A DNA stretch of 64,000 bases from an uncultured Sphingorhabdus sp. (GTDB lineage Bacteria; Pseudomonadota; Alphaproteobacteria; Sphingomonadales; Sphingomonadaceae): positions 1,590,578 through 1,654,577 of the forward strand of contig CANLOL010000001.1 in assembly GCA_947492905.1 (NCBI GenBank). Direction: 5' to 3'. The stretch's first letter is position 1. Every line of letters starts with the position of its first letter. Below are positions 44,305 through 52,684 of this stretch, piece by piece. The notes beneath the pieces were generated by a model. That model saw only the letters and a list, made by a program, of their open reading frames with translations. It had not been told where the DNA came from and made no database searches. Position numbers and translations under genes: made by a program.

Positions 44305-45261
44305 TCAGCTGACGAGAGATTTGGGCAACTTAAATTCAATATCTTCCTCGGCAGAAACAACTTGTTCTTCGCTCACTTCATAGCGGCTGGCCAAATGATC
44401 AATCAATTCCCGAACTAATATTTCAGGAGCAGAGGCTCCTGCTGTAATCCCAATTGTTTTGGCTTGGTGCAACCAATTGAAATCCAAATCTTCGGCTCTT
44501 GCTAATAATATAGCAGGAGTTCCAAGCTTTTCGCTGCTCTCAACCAAACGCATAGAATTTGAGCTATTCCTTGCTCCTATGACGATAACCAAATCACTTT
44601 GTTTTGCTAAAATTTTAACAGCAGCTTGCCTATTTGAAGTAGCATAACAAATATCTTCGCTCTTTGGGCCTTCGATATTAGGATATTTTTGCTTCAGCAC
44701 ATTAATCACATCGGCTGTGTCATCAACAGAGAGGGTGGTTTGCGTTAAATATGCTAGATTATCAGGATCTTTTGCTACAAACGCTTGCGCATCTTCGGCA
44801 GTTTCAACCAATGAAATATGGCCTTGTGGCACTTGACCAAATGTACCTATAACCTCTGGATGGCCGGCATGCCCGATAAAGACGATATGTTTATCAGTTG
44901 ATGAATAACGCTCGGCTTGTCTATGGACTTTTGATACCAATGGGCATGTTGCATCCACATATTCTAACTGTCTTGCTTCAGCAGCAGCAGGAACAGATTT
45001 TGGCACGCCATGCGCCGAAAATATAACGGGTGCATTATCGGGAACCTTGTCTAATTCTTCGACAAATATCGCACCTTTTGATTTTAAACTATCGACCACA
45101 AATTTATTATGAACAATTTCATGGCGCACATAAACTGGCGCTCCATATTTTTTTAGAGCCAATTCAACGATATTGATGGCACGATCTACACCTGCGCAAA
45201 AGCCCCGTGGAGCTGCAAGAATGAGTTTTAATGGAGGTTTTTTTGATTCTTGTTCAGTCAT
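44305..45261 (-). CDS. ispH: 4-hydroxy-3-methylbut-2-enyl diphosphate reductase
   Basis: This 318-residue iron-sulfur enzyme is the last step of the MEP isoprenoid pathway. The three cluster cysteines are C22 ([14 protein letters not shown]), C106 ([14 protein letters not shown]) and C205 ([11 protein letters not shown]). Further family blocks are [28 protein letters not shown] and [16 protein letters not shown]. It heads the ispH-thrB-rnhA unit. Its products feed the polyprenyl diphosphate synthase encoded at the left end of the window. Confidence 0.96.
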   Translation of the reverse strand: MTEQESKKPPLKLILAAPRGFCAGVDRAINIVELALKKYGAPVYVRHEIVHNKFVVDSLKSKGAIFVEELDKVPDNAPVIFSAHGVPKSVPAAAEARQLEYVDATCPLVSKVHRQAERYSSTDKHIVFIGHAGHPEVIGTFGQVPQGHISLVETAEDAQAFVAKDPDNLAYLTQTTLSVDDTADVINVLKQKYPNIEGPKSEDICYATSNRQAAVKILAKQSDLVIVIGARNSSNSMRLVESSEKLGTPAILLARAEDLDFNWLHQAKTIGITAGASAPEILVRELIDHLASRYEVSEEQVVSAEEDIEFKLPKSLVS

Positions 45262-45393
45262 GAGTAATGCTGTTAAGATATTTTATTCATTACTGCCAAC
45301 ACTTTTCCCCTGTTGCCTAGTGGTTAATGGATGGATAAAGGGGGTATATATATTTTACGGCAATGGTTCGTGGATACAATAAAGGAATGCCAA

Positions 45394-46041
45394 ATGAAGA
45401 TAAATAATCTGTTATATTGCGTCGCCGCTGTCATGACATTATCAGCATGTAGTTCTGATGGTGAGCTTGATATTAGCAGCGGCGTAGGCGTTAATGTTAC
45501 GCGCAGTGGCTGTCCAATTGTTGCTATTCCGGATGGTACGGGCGATGTTACAATTTTTAACCCAGTGAACAGCACTGATGCAAGTGCAATTGATATAACG
45601 GCTAATGTCACAAATCTGCGCAGCAGCTGTAATTCTGAAGGCGAGCAAATATACACTGAAGCAACATTTGAAGTGCGCGCTAGACGGGCCAATGCAAATG
45701 GAGCGCGCTCTATTACTTTGCCTTATTTTTCCACTATTGTTCAGGGTGGGAACACGGTAATCTCTAAAAGCTTAGGGGAAGTGACCCTCAATTTTGCTGA
45801 TGGAGAAATTCGTGCAGCAGCAAATGGTAAGGCGGCAGGTTTTGTAAATGGCGATTCTGCTCGATTACCCGAAGACATAATTGAGAAGTTAACTAGAAAA
45901 AGAAAAGCAGGCGATCTTGATGCTGCTATTGATCCATTGAGTGATCCAGCTACGCGTGCTGCTGTTTTGCGATCAACATTTGAATTATTGGTTGGCTTTC
46001 AATTAACGGAAGACCAATTGAAATATAACGCAACGCGCTAA
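45394..46041 (+). CDS. Hypothetical lipoprotein
   Basis: I do not recognise a named family in this 215-residue protein. It has a type II signal with lipobox LSAC (cysteine about 18, then SSDGELD). The mature part is beta-rich: GCPIVAIPDGTGDVTIFNPV, ITANVTNLRSSCNSEGEQIY and TEATFEVRARRANANGARS, with two further cysteines that may pair. The C-terminus is helical. AAAGGA 7 bp upstream of the ATG at 45394 supports this start. It lies between divergent ispH and argS, 81 bp before argS; homologues at this place in sphingomonads would be consistent with an envelope role. Confidence 0.8.
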   Translation: MKINNLLYCVAAVMTLSACSSDGELDISSGVGVNVTRSGCPIVAIPDGTGDVTIFNPVNSTDASAIDITANVTNLRSSCNSEGEQIYTEATFEVRARRANANGARSITLPYFSTIVQGGNTVISKSLGEVTLNFADGEIRAAANGKAAGFVNGDSARLPEDIIEKLTRKRKAGDLDAAIDPLSDPATRAAVLRSTFELLVGFQLTEDQLKYNATR

Positions 46042-46122
46042 TAACCAATTTAAATTCAACAAATATTCTTACTGCCTACATCATGAATGTGCTTTTAGGC
46101 ATGTATAGAGCAGGAAAATATA

Positions 46123-47847
46123 GTGACCATTTTTACAACATTTGCTGACCATATAGATGTCGCGCTTAACACATTAATAGATGAAGGATTATTGCCGTCA
46201 GATATTGATAGAAGCAATGTCACAATAGAACCGCCCCGCGATGCATCGCATGGAGATATATCTACCAATGCGGCAATGGTATTATCAAAAGCGGCTAAAA
46301 AAAATCCGCGTGAAATAGCACAAGCGCTTGCTGTGCAGTTAGAGCAAATTGCATCAGTGACCGAAGTTGAGATTGCAGGGCCTGGCTTCATCAATATGCG
46401 CCTTGATAATATGGTTTGGCGCGATGAGATGCTAGAAATAGCAAAGCGCGGTGATGATTATGGCCGTGCACCTACAAAGACTGGCAAAACTATTAATGTT
46501 GAATATGTTTCAACCAATCCCACGGGGCCTCTACATATGGGGCATTGTAGAGGCGCTGTAGTTGGTGATGCCTTAGCGACTATATTGGAATTTGCGGGCA
46601 ATGATGTCATCAAAGAATATTATATCAATGATGCTGGCGGGCAGGTCGATACTCTGTCGCGCAGTGCGTATTTGCGTTATTTAGAAGCTCTTGGCCGCGA
46701 TATAGGCGAAATAGAAGATGGCTTATACCCCGGCGATTATTTAATACCCGTCGGCAAGAGATTAGCGGAAAAATATGGTGATAAATATGCGGATGCACCA
46801 GAGGGTGATTGGCTAGTCTTATTTCGCGAAGAGGCCGTGGATGATATGATGGATATGATCCGCGCTGATTTATCATTATTGGGTATAAAGCATGATGTTT
46901 TCGCATCTGAGGCTGCTTTGCATGTCGAAGGTAAGGCAGATATTGCCGAGAAATGGCTGCGCGATAATGATTTGGTTTATGATGGTGTTTTGGAAAAACC
47001 CAAAGGCAAAACCATTGATGACTGGGAGCCTGTGACGCTGCCTTTGTTCCGCTCTACGCAATTTGGTGACGATCAAGATAGGCCCATTAAAAAATCCAAT
47101 GGTCAATGGACTTATTTTGGAGCTGATTTGGCCTATCATTATCAAAAAAGTGAGAGCGCAGATGCGCTTATCAACATATGGGGCGCGGATCATGCGGGAA
47201 CAGTGAAACGCATAAAAGCGGCTGTATCTGCAATGACGCAAGGCAAAACTGATTTTGATATTAAATTGGTGCAAATGGTGCGCTTGCTGCGCGGCGGCGA
47301 GCCTGTAAAAATGTCAAAACGCTCAGGAAGCTTTATAACATTGAAAGATGTTATTGATGAGGTTGGCAAAGATGTTGTGCGTTTCACAATGTTAACCCGC
47401 AAAGCCGATGCACAAATGGACTTTGACTTTGCTAAAGTGGTGGAAGCATCAAAGGATAATCCTGTATTCTATGTCCAATATGCACATGCGCGTATTTGTT
47501 CGACAATTCGCAAAGCATTGGATGAGGATATTGTCCCATCCGATAAGAAGTTAGAACTGTTAGAAGACGAGGAATATGCTCTGGTTAAAGAGGCTTCTAA
47601 TTTCTCTCGCTTAGTAGAGGCAGCAGCCAAAACAAGAGAGCCGCATAGAATAGCATTTTATCTGAATGACTTAGCTTCGGCATTGCATTCCCATTGGAAT
47701 TTAGGGAATGACCGTCCTGAAAAGCGCTTTATATTGGCGCAAGATAAAGACAAAAGCGCGGCGCGTTTATTTATGGCAGCGCAAATTGCTCAAGTTCTGA
47801 AAAACGGCCTTAAGCTTATGGGTGTTGAAGCTGCTGAAGCCATGTAA
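46123..47847 (+). CDS. argS: Arginyl-tRNA synthetase
   Basis: This 574-residue class I synthetase charges tRNA-Arg. It has the N-terminal Add-1 domain (to about 90), then VEYVSTNPTGPLHMGHCRGA with the HIGH-type motif HMGH, YYINDAGGQVDTLSRS, the arginine-binding region and VKMSKRSGSFITLKDVID with KMSKR. The anticodon-binding helical domain ends LKLMGVEAAEAM. It begins with a GTG at 46123, 8 bp after AGGA. It heads a unit with the SPOR protein, nagZ, scpA, scpB and tat genes, with a terminator-like hairpin after the SPOR gene. Confidence 0.95.
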   Translation: MTIFTTFADHIDVALNTLIDEGLLPSDIDRSNVTIEPPRDASHGDISTNAAMVLSKAAKKNPREIAQALAVQLEQIASVTEVEIAGPGFINMRLDNMVWRDEMLEIAKRGDDYGRAPTKTGKTINVEYVSTNPTGPLHMGHCRGAVVGDALATILEFAGNDVIKEYYINDAGGQVDTLSRSAYLRYLEALGRDIGEIEDGLYPGDYLIPVGKRLAEKYGDKYADAPEGDWLVLFREEAVDDMMDMIRADLSLLGIKHDVFASEAALHVEGKADIAEKWLRDNDLVYDGVLEKPKGKTIDDWEPVTLPLFRSTQFGDDQDRPIKKSNGQWTYFGADLAYHYQKSESADALINIWGADHAGTVKRIKAAVSAMTQGKTDFDIKLVQMVRLLRGGEPVKMSKRSGSFITLKDVIDEVGKDVVRFTMLTRKADAQMDFDFAKVVEASKDNPVFYVQYAHARICSTIRKALDEDIVPSDKKLELLEDEEYALVKEASNFSRLVEAAAKTREPHRIAFYLNDLASALHSHWNLGNDRPEKRFILAQDKDKSAARLFMAAQIAQVLKNGLKLMGVEAAEAM

Positions 47848-47960
47848 TTTGCTTTTAACAAGCTTTTACTTGTATGCTTTTAGTGGGGTTTTTATCGTAA
47901 ATATTATATTAACCATTCTGCATTAGTGGTAAAATTCAATATGAATTAAGGGGACTTAAT

Positions 47961-48590
47961 GTGGCAGAGACAGAAAATGAAGGTTTGGGTCTAGAAGATT
48001 CCGAACACTTGCCATGGCTAGAAACGGCTGACGATTACGAATATGACAATAGCCCGTCTATTTTCAAAATCATTTTGTGGGTGATTTTAGCTTTTATGCT
48101 GCTTGCCTTTATCGTTGCATCTTATTTTTGGTATCAGAACCGATCAGATGATGGCGATGCACAGGGCAATGGCAGCTTAATCACCGCACAAGAAGGTGAT
48201 TATAAAGTCGCTCCTGAGGACCGGCAAGGCAAAGAGTTTGAAGGTGAGGGAGATGCTTCTTTTGCTGCAAGCGAAGGCCAGAAAGTTTCCAGCACCATTG
48301 GCAAAGAAGATAAAAGCGAAGAGATTAAAACCGACGGCCCTATAGCTTCTGGCAAAGCGGCTATCCAATTGGGTGCATTTAGCGATACCGGCAGTGCCGC
48401 AAGTGCATGGACCAATTTGTCGAAACGATTTGGTTTCTTATCAGATGGCCAGCGTAAGATTGTAGAAGGCACTGTTGATGGTGGACGCAAGATATATCGC
48501 CTGCAAGCTATTGCTAATGATAGTGCGCAAGCCAATGATATTTGCACGAAATTAAAAGCAGCAGGGGAAAATTGCCTCGTTGTGAAATGA
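47961..48590 (+). CDS. SPOR-domain membrane protein
   Basis: The 209-residue protein has a cytoplasmic N-terminus, one helix at about 34-56 (IFKIILWVILAFMLLAFIVA), a polar linker and a C-terminal SPOR domain (about 131-209, AAIQLGAFSDTGSAASAWTN onward, ending ENCLVVK). SPOR domains bind peptidoglycan stripped of stem peptides at division sites. Position between argS and nagZ is conserved in alphaproteobacteria. It starts with GTG at 47961 after AGGGG. A TTAACCAT at 47909-47916 upstream resembles a CtrA half-site, which would suit a division gene. Confidence 0.9.
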   Translation: MAETENEGLGLEDSEHLPWLETADDYEYDNSPSIFKIILWVILAFMLLAFIVASYFWYQNRSDDGDAQGNGSLITAQEGDYKVAPEDRQGKEFEGEGDASFAASEGQKVSSTIGKEDKSEEIKTDGPIASGKAAIQLGAFSDTGSAASAWTNLSKRFGFLSDGQRKIVEGTVDGGRKIYRLQAIANDSAQANDICTKLKAAGENCLVVK

Positions 48591-48644
48591 TCTCAAACGA
48601 TTCTATCTTATGATTGTTCAATTTAATCATCTGTAAAATCATAT

Positions 48645-48679
48645 AAGGCCGCTTATTTTTTTAATAGGCGGCCTTTTTT
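48645..48679 (+). terminator. Intrinsic terminator after the SPOR gene
   Basis: AAGGCCGC (48645-48652) pairs with GCGGCCTT (48668-48675), and TTATT pairs with AATAG inside, making a 13-bp stem with one wobble and a T loop, followed by a T run. It separates argS-SPOR from nagZ. Confidence 0.9.
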
Positions 48680-48733
48680 ATATCGCCTCGCTATAGTAAA
48701 CATGCTTTATTGGATATTTAACAGGGGGCAATA

Positions 48734-49741
48734 TTGAAGCCAGTAATTTTTGGAATGTCGGCGCTGCAATTAACGCCAGAGGAGAAGAGCTTTTTTGCCG
48801 AAGCTGATCCTGCGGGCTATATTATTTTTGGCCGCAATATTGAAAACCGTATTCAGCTAAGAGCATTAACCGATTCCATAAGAGATTTACATGGCCGCAA
48901 TGTCCCTATCTTAATCGATCAAGAGGGCGGACGCGTTGCACGGATGAAAGGGCCAGAGTGGCAGGCTTATCCCAGCGGAGCAGCATTTGATGCCTTATAT
49001 CAAATAGCGCCTATTAGCGCGATAGAGGCGATGCGCCTTAATGCCCAAGCAATAGCCTATGATTTGTTTGAAGTTGGTATCAATGTGAACTGCGCGCCCT
49101 TGCTCGATGTGCGGTGTGATAATACGGTAGATGCTATAGGGGACAGAGCGCTAGGCTATGATCCTCAGCAAGTAGCAGCATTAGGGAAAGCAACGTTAGA
49201 GGGGTTTGAGCGGTGCGGCGTTGCTGGCATTATCAAGCATATACCAGGTCATGGCCGCGCCACCATAGATAGCCATATGGATTTACCGCATGTTCATGCA
49301 AGCCAAGAAGAATTAGAAAATGATATCGCGCCATTTTCTACACTGTCACCGTCATCCATGGCGATGACAGCCCATATTATATATGAAGCGTGGGACAAAG
49401 AGCGATGCGCCACTATGTCGCCTTATATTATAGAGAATATTATCCGCAAAAAAATTGGATTTGATGGTTTGTTATTTTCCGATGATTTGGACATGAAAGC
49501 ATTGAAAGGCGATAAACCTCAGCGCGCGGTTGATGTGGTGGCGGCTGGATGTGATATAGCATTAAACTGTTGGGGACGGATGCCCGAGATGATTGAGATA
49601 TGCCAGAAATTAGAGGATATATCTGATTTGAGCAAAGCGCGTCTTGATAGGGCTATGCAGACTATTGATCAAAACCCTGAGAGCATTGATTATGATGCCA
49701 TCATTGCAAAGCGCGATCAGCTCTTGGCAAATGCGGAATGA
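48734..49741 (+). CDS. nagZ: Beta-N-acetylhexosaminidase NagZ
   Basis: This 335-residue cytosolic GH3 enzyme removes GlcNAc from muropeptides during cell wall recycling. Hallmarks are PAGYIIFGRNIENRIQLRAL, ILIDQEGGRVARMKGPEWQA, IIKHIPGHGRATIDSHMDLP, which holds the catalytic histidine loop, and LLFSDDLDMKAL with the nucleophile aspartate. The start is TTG at 48734, 6 bp after AGGGGG, and no better ATG precedes the conserved start. It is followed closely by scpA. Confidence 0.93.
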   Translation: MKPVIFGMSALQLTPEEKSFFAEADPAGYIIFGRNIENRIQLRALTDSIRDLHGRNVPILIDQEGGRVARMKGPEWQAYPSGAAFDALYQIAPISAIEAMRLNAQAIAYDLFEVGINVNCAPLLDVRCDNTVDAIGDRALGYDPQQVAALGKATLEGFERCGVAGIIKHIPGHGRATIDSHMDLPHVHASQEELENDIAPFSTLSPSSMAMTAHIIYEAWDKERCATMSPYIIENIIRKKIGFDGLLFSDDLDMKALKGDKPQRAVDVVAAGCDIALNCWGRMPEMIEICQKLEDISDLSKARLDRAMQTIDQNPESIDYDAIIAKRDQLLANAE

Positions 49742-49745
49742 TATA

Positions 49746-50600
49746 ATGCACCCCATTGATGATAATCATAGCAATAAAGAGGATGTTTTGAATGCCGAAA
49801 CAGATGATCTGATTGCTGATGATATATGGGAAGATGATGCTGTTAATCCTGATGCGCTCACATTAAATATTGATGGCTGGGAAGGGCCATTGGATGTTTT
49901 ATTGGTTTTGGCGCGCAATCAGAAGGTTGATTTGCGGCAAATATCTATATTGGAATTGGTGCGCCAATATTTGAAATTCATTGATGATGCGCGCAGTTTG
50001 AAATTAGAATTAGCGGCAGATTATCTGGTTATGGCGGCTTGGCTGACTTATTTGAAATCAGGCTTATTATTGCCCAAAGACCCAGAAATCGATCCATCAC
50101 CCGAAGAATTAGCCCTGCGGTTACAATTACGATTAGAGCGCCTCAATGCAATGCGAGAGGCGGGCGCACGATTAATGGCGAGAGACCGAATTGGTCGAGA
50201 TATTTTTATGCGCGGCGCACCAGAGGGACTACGCATTGAAAAGTCGCGTAAATATCATTGCAGCTATTTTGAATTAATCCAAGCTTATGGCCAAGTAAGC
50301 GCAAGAACCCAGCCCGTAATGCATATGGTCAAAAAGCGTGCTGTAATGACATTAGAAGATGCGCTTAATCGTGTATCAAAAATGATAGGGCATAGCGTTG
50401 AATGGACCAATATAGAGGTGTTTCTGCCAACAATTTTGGTCAGTGAAGATGATGATTATAGCACTATGTTGCGCCGTTCTGCTCTGGCTTCGACATTTAT
50501 GGCATCTTTAGAATTAGCGCGAAATGGGGTTTTGGAATTAGAACAAAAAGATAGTTTCGAACCTTTAATGATCCGCTCTGTTGCAAATAAGGCCTCATAA
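49746..50600 (+). CDS. scpA: Segregation and condensation protein A
   Basis: This 284-residue kleisin links the SMC arms for chromosome condensation and segregation. After an acidic N-terminal stretch, LNIDGWEGPLDVLLVLARNQ and VDLRQISILELVRQYLKFID are the conserved front, then YLVMAAWLTYLKSGLLLPKD and the C-terminal winged-helix part with FLASLELAR-like FMASLELARNGVLELEQKD. I set the start at the ATG at 49746, 5 bp after the nagZ stop; the frame runs to 49644 inside nagZ. It joins directly to scpB. Confidence 0.93.
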   Translation: MHPIDDNHSNKEDVLNAETDDLIADDIWEDDAVNPDALTLNIDGWEGPLDVLLVLARNQKVDLRQISILELVRQYLKFIDDARSLKLELAADYLVMAAWLTYLKSGLLLPKDPEIDPSPEELALRLQLRLERLNAMREAGARLMARDRIGRDIFMRGAPEGLRIEKSRKYHCSYFELIQAYGQVSARTQPVMHMVKKRAVMTLEDALNRVSKMIGHSVEWTNIEVFLPTILVSEDDDYSTMLRRSALASTFMASLELARNGVLELEQKDSFEPLMIRSVANKAS

Positions 50601-51212
50601 ATGGCGGATATGGAACATATTAGAGCTGTTGAAGCGACATTATTTGCATCCGAAGAACCGCTTCGTAGCAAAGATATAGCGCAATATGTTGGCGATGAGG
50701 TTGATGTTGATGCTGCGTTAAAGGCGATAGAAGAACATTATCATGGACGCGGAATTGAATTGGTAAAACGCGGAGATCGTTGGCATTTTCAAACAGCCGC
50801 CGATTTAGCCTATTTGCTGCGGCGTGAGAGCGATGAGCTGCGCAAATTAAGCCGAGCTGCCATTGAGACGCTGTCTATAATTGCTTATCATGGGCCAGTA
50901 AGCCGCGCGGAAATTGAATCAATACGCGGCGTTCAAATCAGCAAAGGCATGCTTGATGTGCTGATGCAAGCTGAATGGATTAAGAGCGCAGGACGCAGAG
51001 AAGTTCCGGGACGACCATTAATTTATGTCGTTACGAATGAATTTTTAACACATTTTGGGCTATCTAGTCGAAAAGATTTGCCGGGTATTAAAGATTTAAA
51101 AGCGACAGGATTGCTTGATCCAGTTGACATGGTGATGAATGAAATGTTCACTGAAACCGCCGAAGATGAAGAAAATATTGGTGATAGTGATAGTGAAGCA
51201 GATGATGTTTGA
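50601..51212 (+). CDS. scpB: Segregation and condensation protein B
   Basis: This 203-residue partner of ScpA has two winged-helix domains: [20 protein letters not shown] at the front, [20 protein letters not shown] in the middle, then [40 protein letters not shown] and [14 protein letters not shown]. The end is acidic. It starts directly after the scpA stop with no gap and its own stop overlaps a longer frame leading into tatA. Together with SMC it organises the chromosome. Confidence 0.94.
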   Translation: MADMEHIRAVEATLFASEEPLRSKDIAQYVGDEVDVDAALKAIEEHYHGRGIELVKRGDRWHFQTAADLAYLLRRESDELRKLSRAAIETLSIIAYHGPVSRAEIESIRGVQISKGMLDVLMQAEWIKSAGRREVPGRPLIYVVTNEFLTHFGLSSRKDLPGIKDLKATGLLDPVDMVMNEMFTETAEDEENIGDSDSEADDV

Positions 51213-51277
51213 CGATTGATGCTGGAAAAAGCAGATCAAAGAGCCTAGATAAAGATTATAGTTTTTGGAGACATATT

Positions 51278-51499
51278 ATGAGTCCTAGTATTTGGCAGGT
51301 TTTGATTGTCGGCGTATTGGTTTTGATTTTATTTGGCCGTGGCCGCATTTCTGAAATGATGGGAGATGTCGGTAAAGGCATTAAATCATTCAAAAAAGGC
51401 CTGAATGAAGAAGAGGCTGAACAAGCTGATAAAGAAACGCCACCTTCGCAAATTGATAGCAATGTCAAAAGCGCAGATGGCCACAAAGATAAGGTCTGA
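51278..51499 (+). CDS. tatA: Sec-independent translocase subunit TatA
   Basis: This 73-residue membrane protein forms the pore-like assembly of the twin-arginine pathway. It has the TM helix [20 protein letters not shown] with the FGRGRI hinge, the amphipathic helix [17 protein letters not shown], and an acidic tail. The start at 51278 follows GGAG with 7 bp spacing; the upstream in-frame frame from 51209 has no support. It heads tatA-tatB-tatC and is 65 bp after scpB. Confidence 0.93.
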   Translation: MSPSIWQVLIVGVLVLILFGRGRISEMMGDVGKGIKSFKKGLNEEEAEQADKETPPSQIDSNVKSADGHKDKV

Positions 51500-51560
51500 T
51501 TGCTAGTTTTCAGTATCTCTGATGCTGAGGCGCAATCAAATCCTTTAATAAGAGAAAAGC

Positions 51561-51881
51561 ATGTTTGACCTATCAATATGGGAAATTGCAGTGATCGGGG
51601 TGGTCGCCATATTGGTGGTTGGCCCAAAGGAACTGCCGCGTGCTTTAATGACCGCTGGAAAATGGCTGCGTAAATTTAGAAGCATCACTGGCAGCATGCG
51701 AAGCGGCTTAGATAATATGATCCGCGAAACAGAGATGAAAGAATTAGAAGAAAAATGGGCTCAGCAAAATAAGCAGATTATGGCCGACCATCCCAATGAA
51801 ATGCTGCCTTTGCCTGATCCTATAGAAGAAACTGCGCCAGATGCAGTTGATACTGATCCTTCATCTAAGAATAGCAATTAA
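51561..51881 (+). CDS. tatB: Sec-independent translocase subunit TatB
   Basis: This 106-residue receptor component has the TM helix MFDLSIWEIAVIGVVAILVV, the GPKELPRALMTAGKWL hinge and amphipathic helix typical of TatB, and an acidic, proline-containing tail. TatB forms the substrate receptor with TatC for folded proteins carrying twin-arginine signals. It lies 61 bp after tatA and 9 bp before tatC. Confidence 0.93.
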   Translation: MFDLSIWEIAVIGVVAILVVGPKELPRALMTAGKWLRKFRSITGSMRSGLDNMIRETEMKELEEKWAQQNKQIMADHPNEMLPLPDPIEETAPDAVDTDPSSKNSN

Positions 51882-51890
51882 GAATAGCAA

Positions 51891-52676
51891 ATGAGCGATA
51901 TTGAATCCGATAATGGTCAAGACCAAGTGGATGCCAGCAAGGCGCCCCTTATGGAGCATATTATTGAATTGCGGCAAAGGCTGGTTTGGGCTGTTTTTGC
52001 ACTCATCATTTGTTTCGCCGTCAGTTTTTATTTCTCGCAATATATATTTAATTTCTTGGTAGAGCCCCTAAAAGCGGCCTTTCCAGAAGGCGAGGCGACG
52101 CTGATATTCACAAAGCTATACGAAGCTTTTTTTGTTGAAATCAAAGTGGCCATGTTCTCAGCTTTCTTCTTGGCTTTTCCTATCGTTGCAGGGCAATTAT
52201 ATGCTTTTGTAGCCCCTGGACTTTATAGCAATGAGAAAAAAGCCTTTCTGCCATTCTTGCTAGCGACACCTATTTTATTCCTCACGGGTGCAGCATTGGC
52301 CTATTATATAGTGATGCCAACTGCATTTGAATTTTTCTTAAATTTTCAGAGCAATGATGGCGGGTTAAAGCAACAAGCTTTGCCATCTATGGGCGATTAT
52401 TTGTCTTTGGTTATGCAATTTATATTGGCTTTTGGCGTTTGTTTCCAATTGCCCATATTATTATTGCTGCTTAATCGCGCCGGCATAGTTACGCGCGCGC
52501 AATTAAAAGGCTTTCGCCGGTTTATGATTGTGGGAAGTTTCTTGCTCGCGGCGATATTAACGCCGCCCGATGTAATCTCTCAGCTTATGCTCGGTATTCC
52601 GCTGATCTTGCTATATGAAATCTCATTGATGATAATATATTTCACTGAGAAAAAGCAAAAATCAGCGGATGATTAA
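51891..52676 (+). CDS. tatC: Sec-independent translocase subunit TatC
   Basis: This 261-residue polytopic protein has six helices and recognises the twin-arginine signal. The conserved N-terminus PLMEHIIELRQRLVWAVFAL and the first periplasmic loop region PLKAAFPEGEATLIFTKLYE, then EAFFVEIKVAMFSAFFLAFP, GLYSNEKKAFLPFLLATPIL and the later LLLNRAGIVTRAQLKGFRRF are typical. It is the last gene of the tat operon and is convergent with the zinc receptor gene, 8 bp away, without an obvious terminator. Confidence 0.95.
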   Translation: MSDIESDNGQDQVDASKAPLMEHIIELRQRLVWAVFALIICFAVSFYFSQYIFNFLVEPLKAAFPEGEATLIFTKLYEAFFVEIKVAMFSAFFLAFPIVAGQLYAFVAPGLYSNEKKAFLPFLLATPILFLTGAALAYYIVMPTAFEFFLNFQSNDGGLKQQALPSMGDYLSLVMQFILAFGVCFQLPILLLLLNRAGIVTRAQLKGFRRFMIVGSFLLAAILTPPDVISQLMLGIPLILLYEISLMIIYFTEKKQKSADD

Positions 52677-52684
52677 CCGTTATA

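Noticed and set aside
49644-49745. Longer ScpA starting inside nagZ
   Set aside because: It would overlap nagZ by about 100 bp; the ATG at 49746 begins 5 bp after the nagZ stop and fits normal ScpA length.
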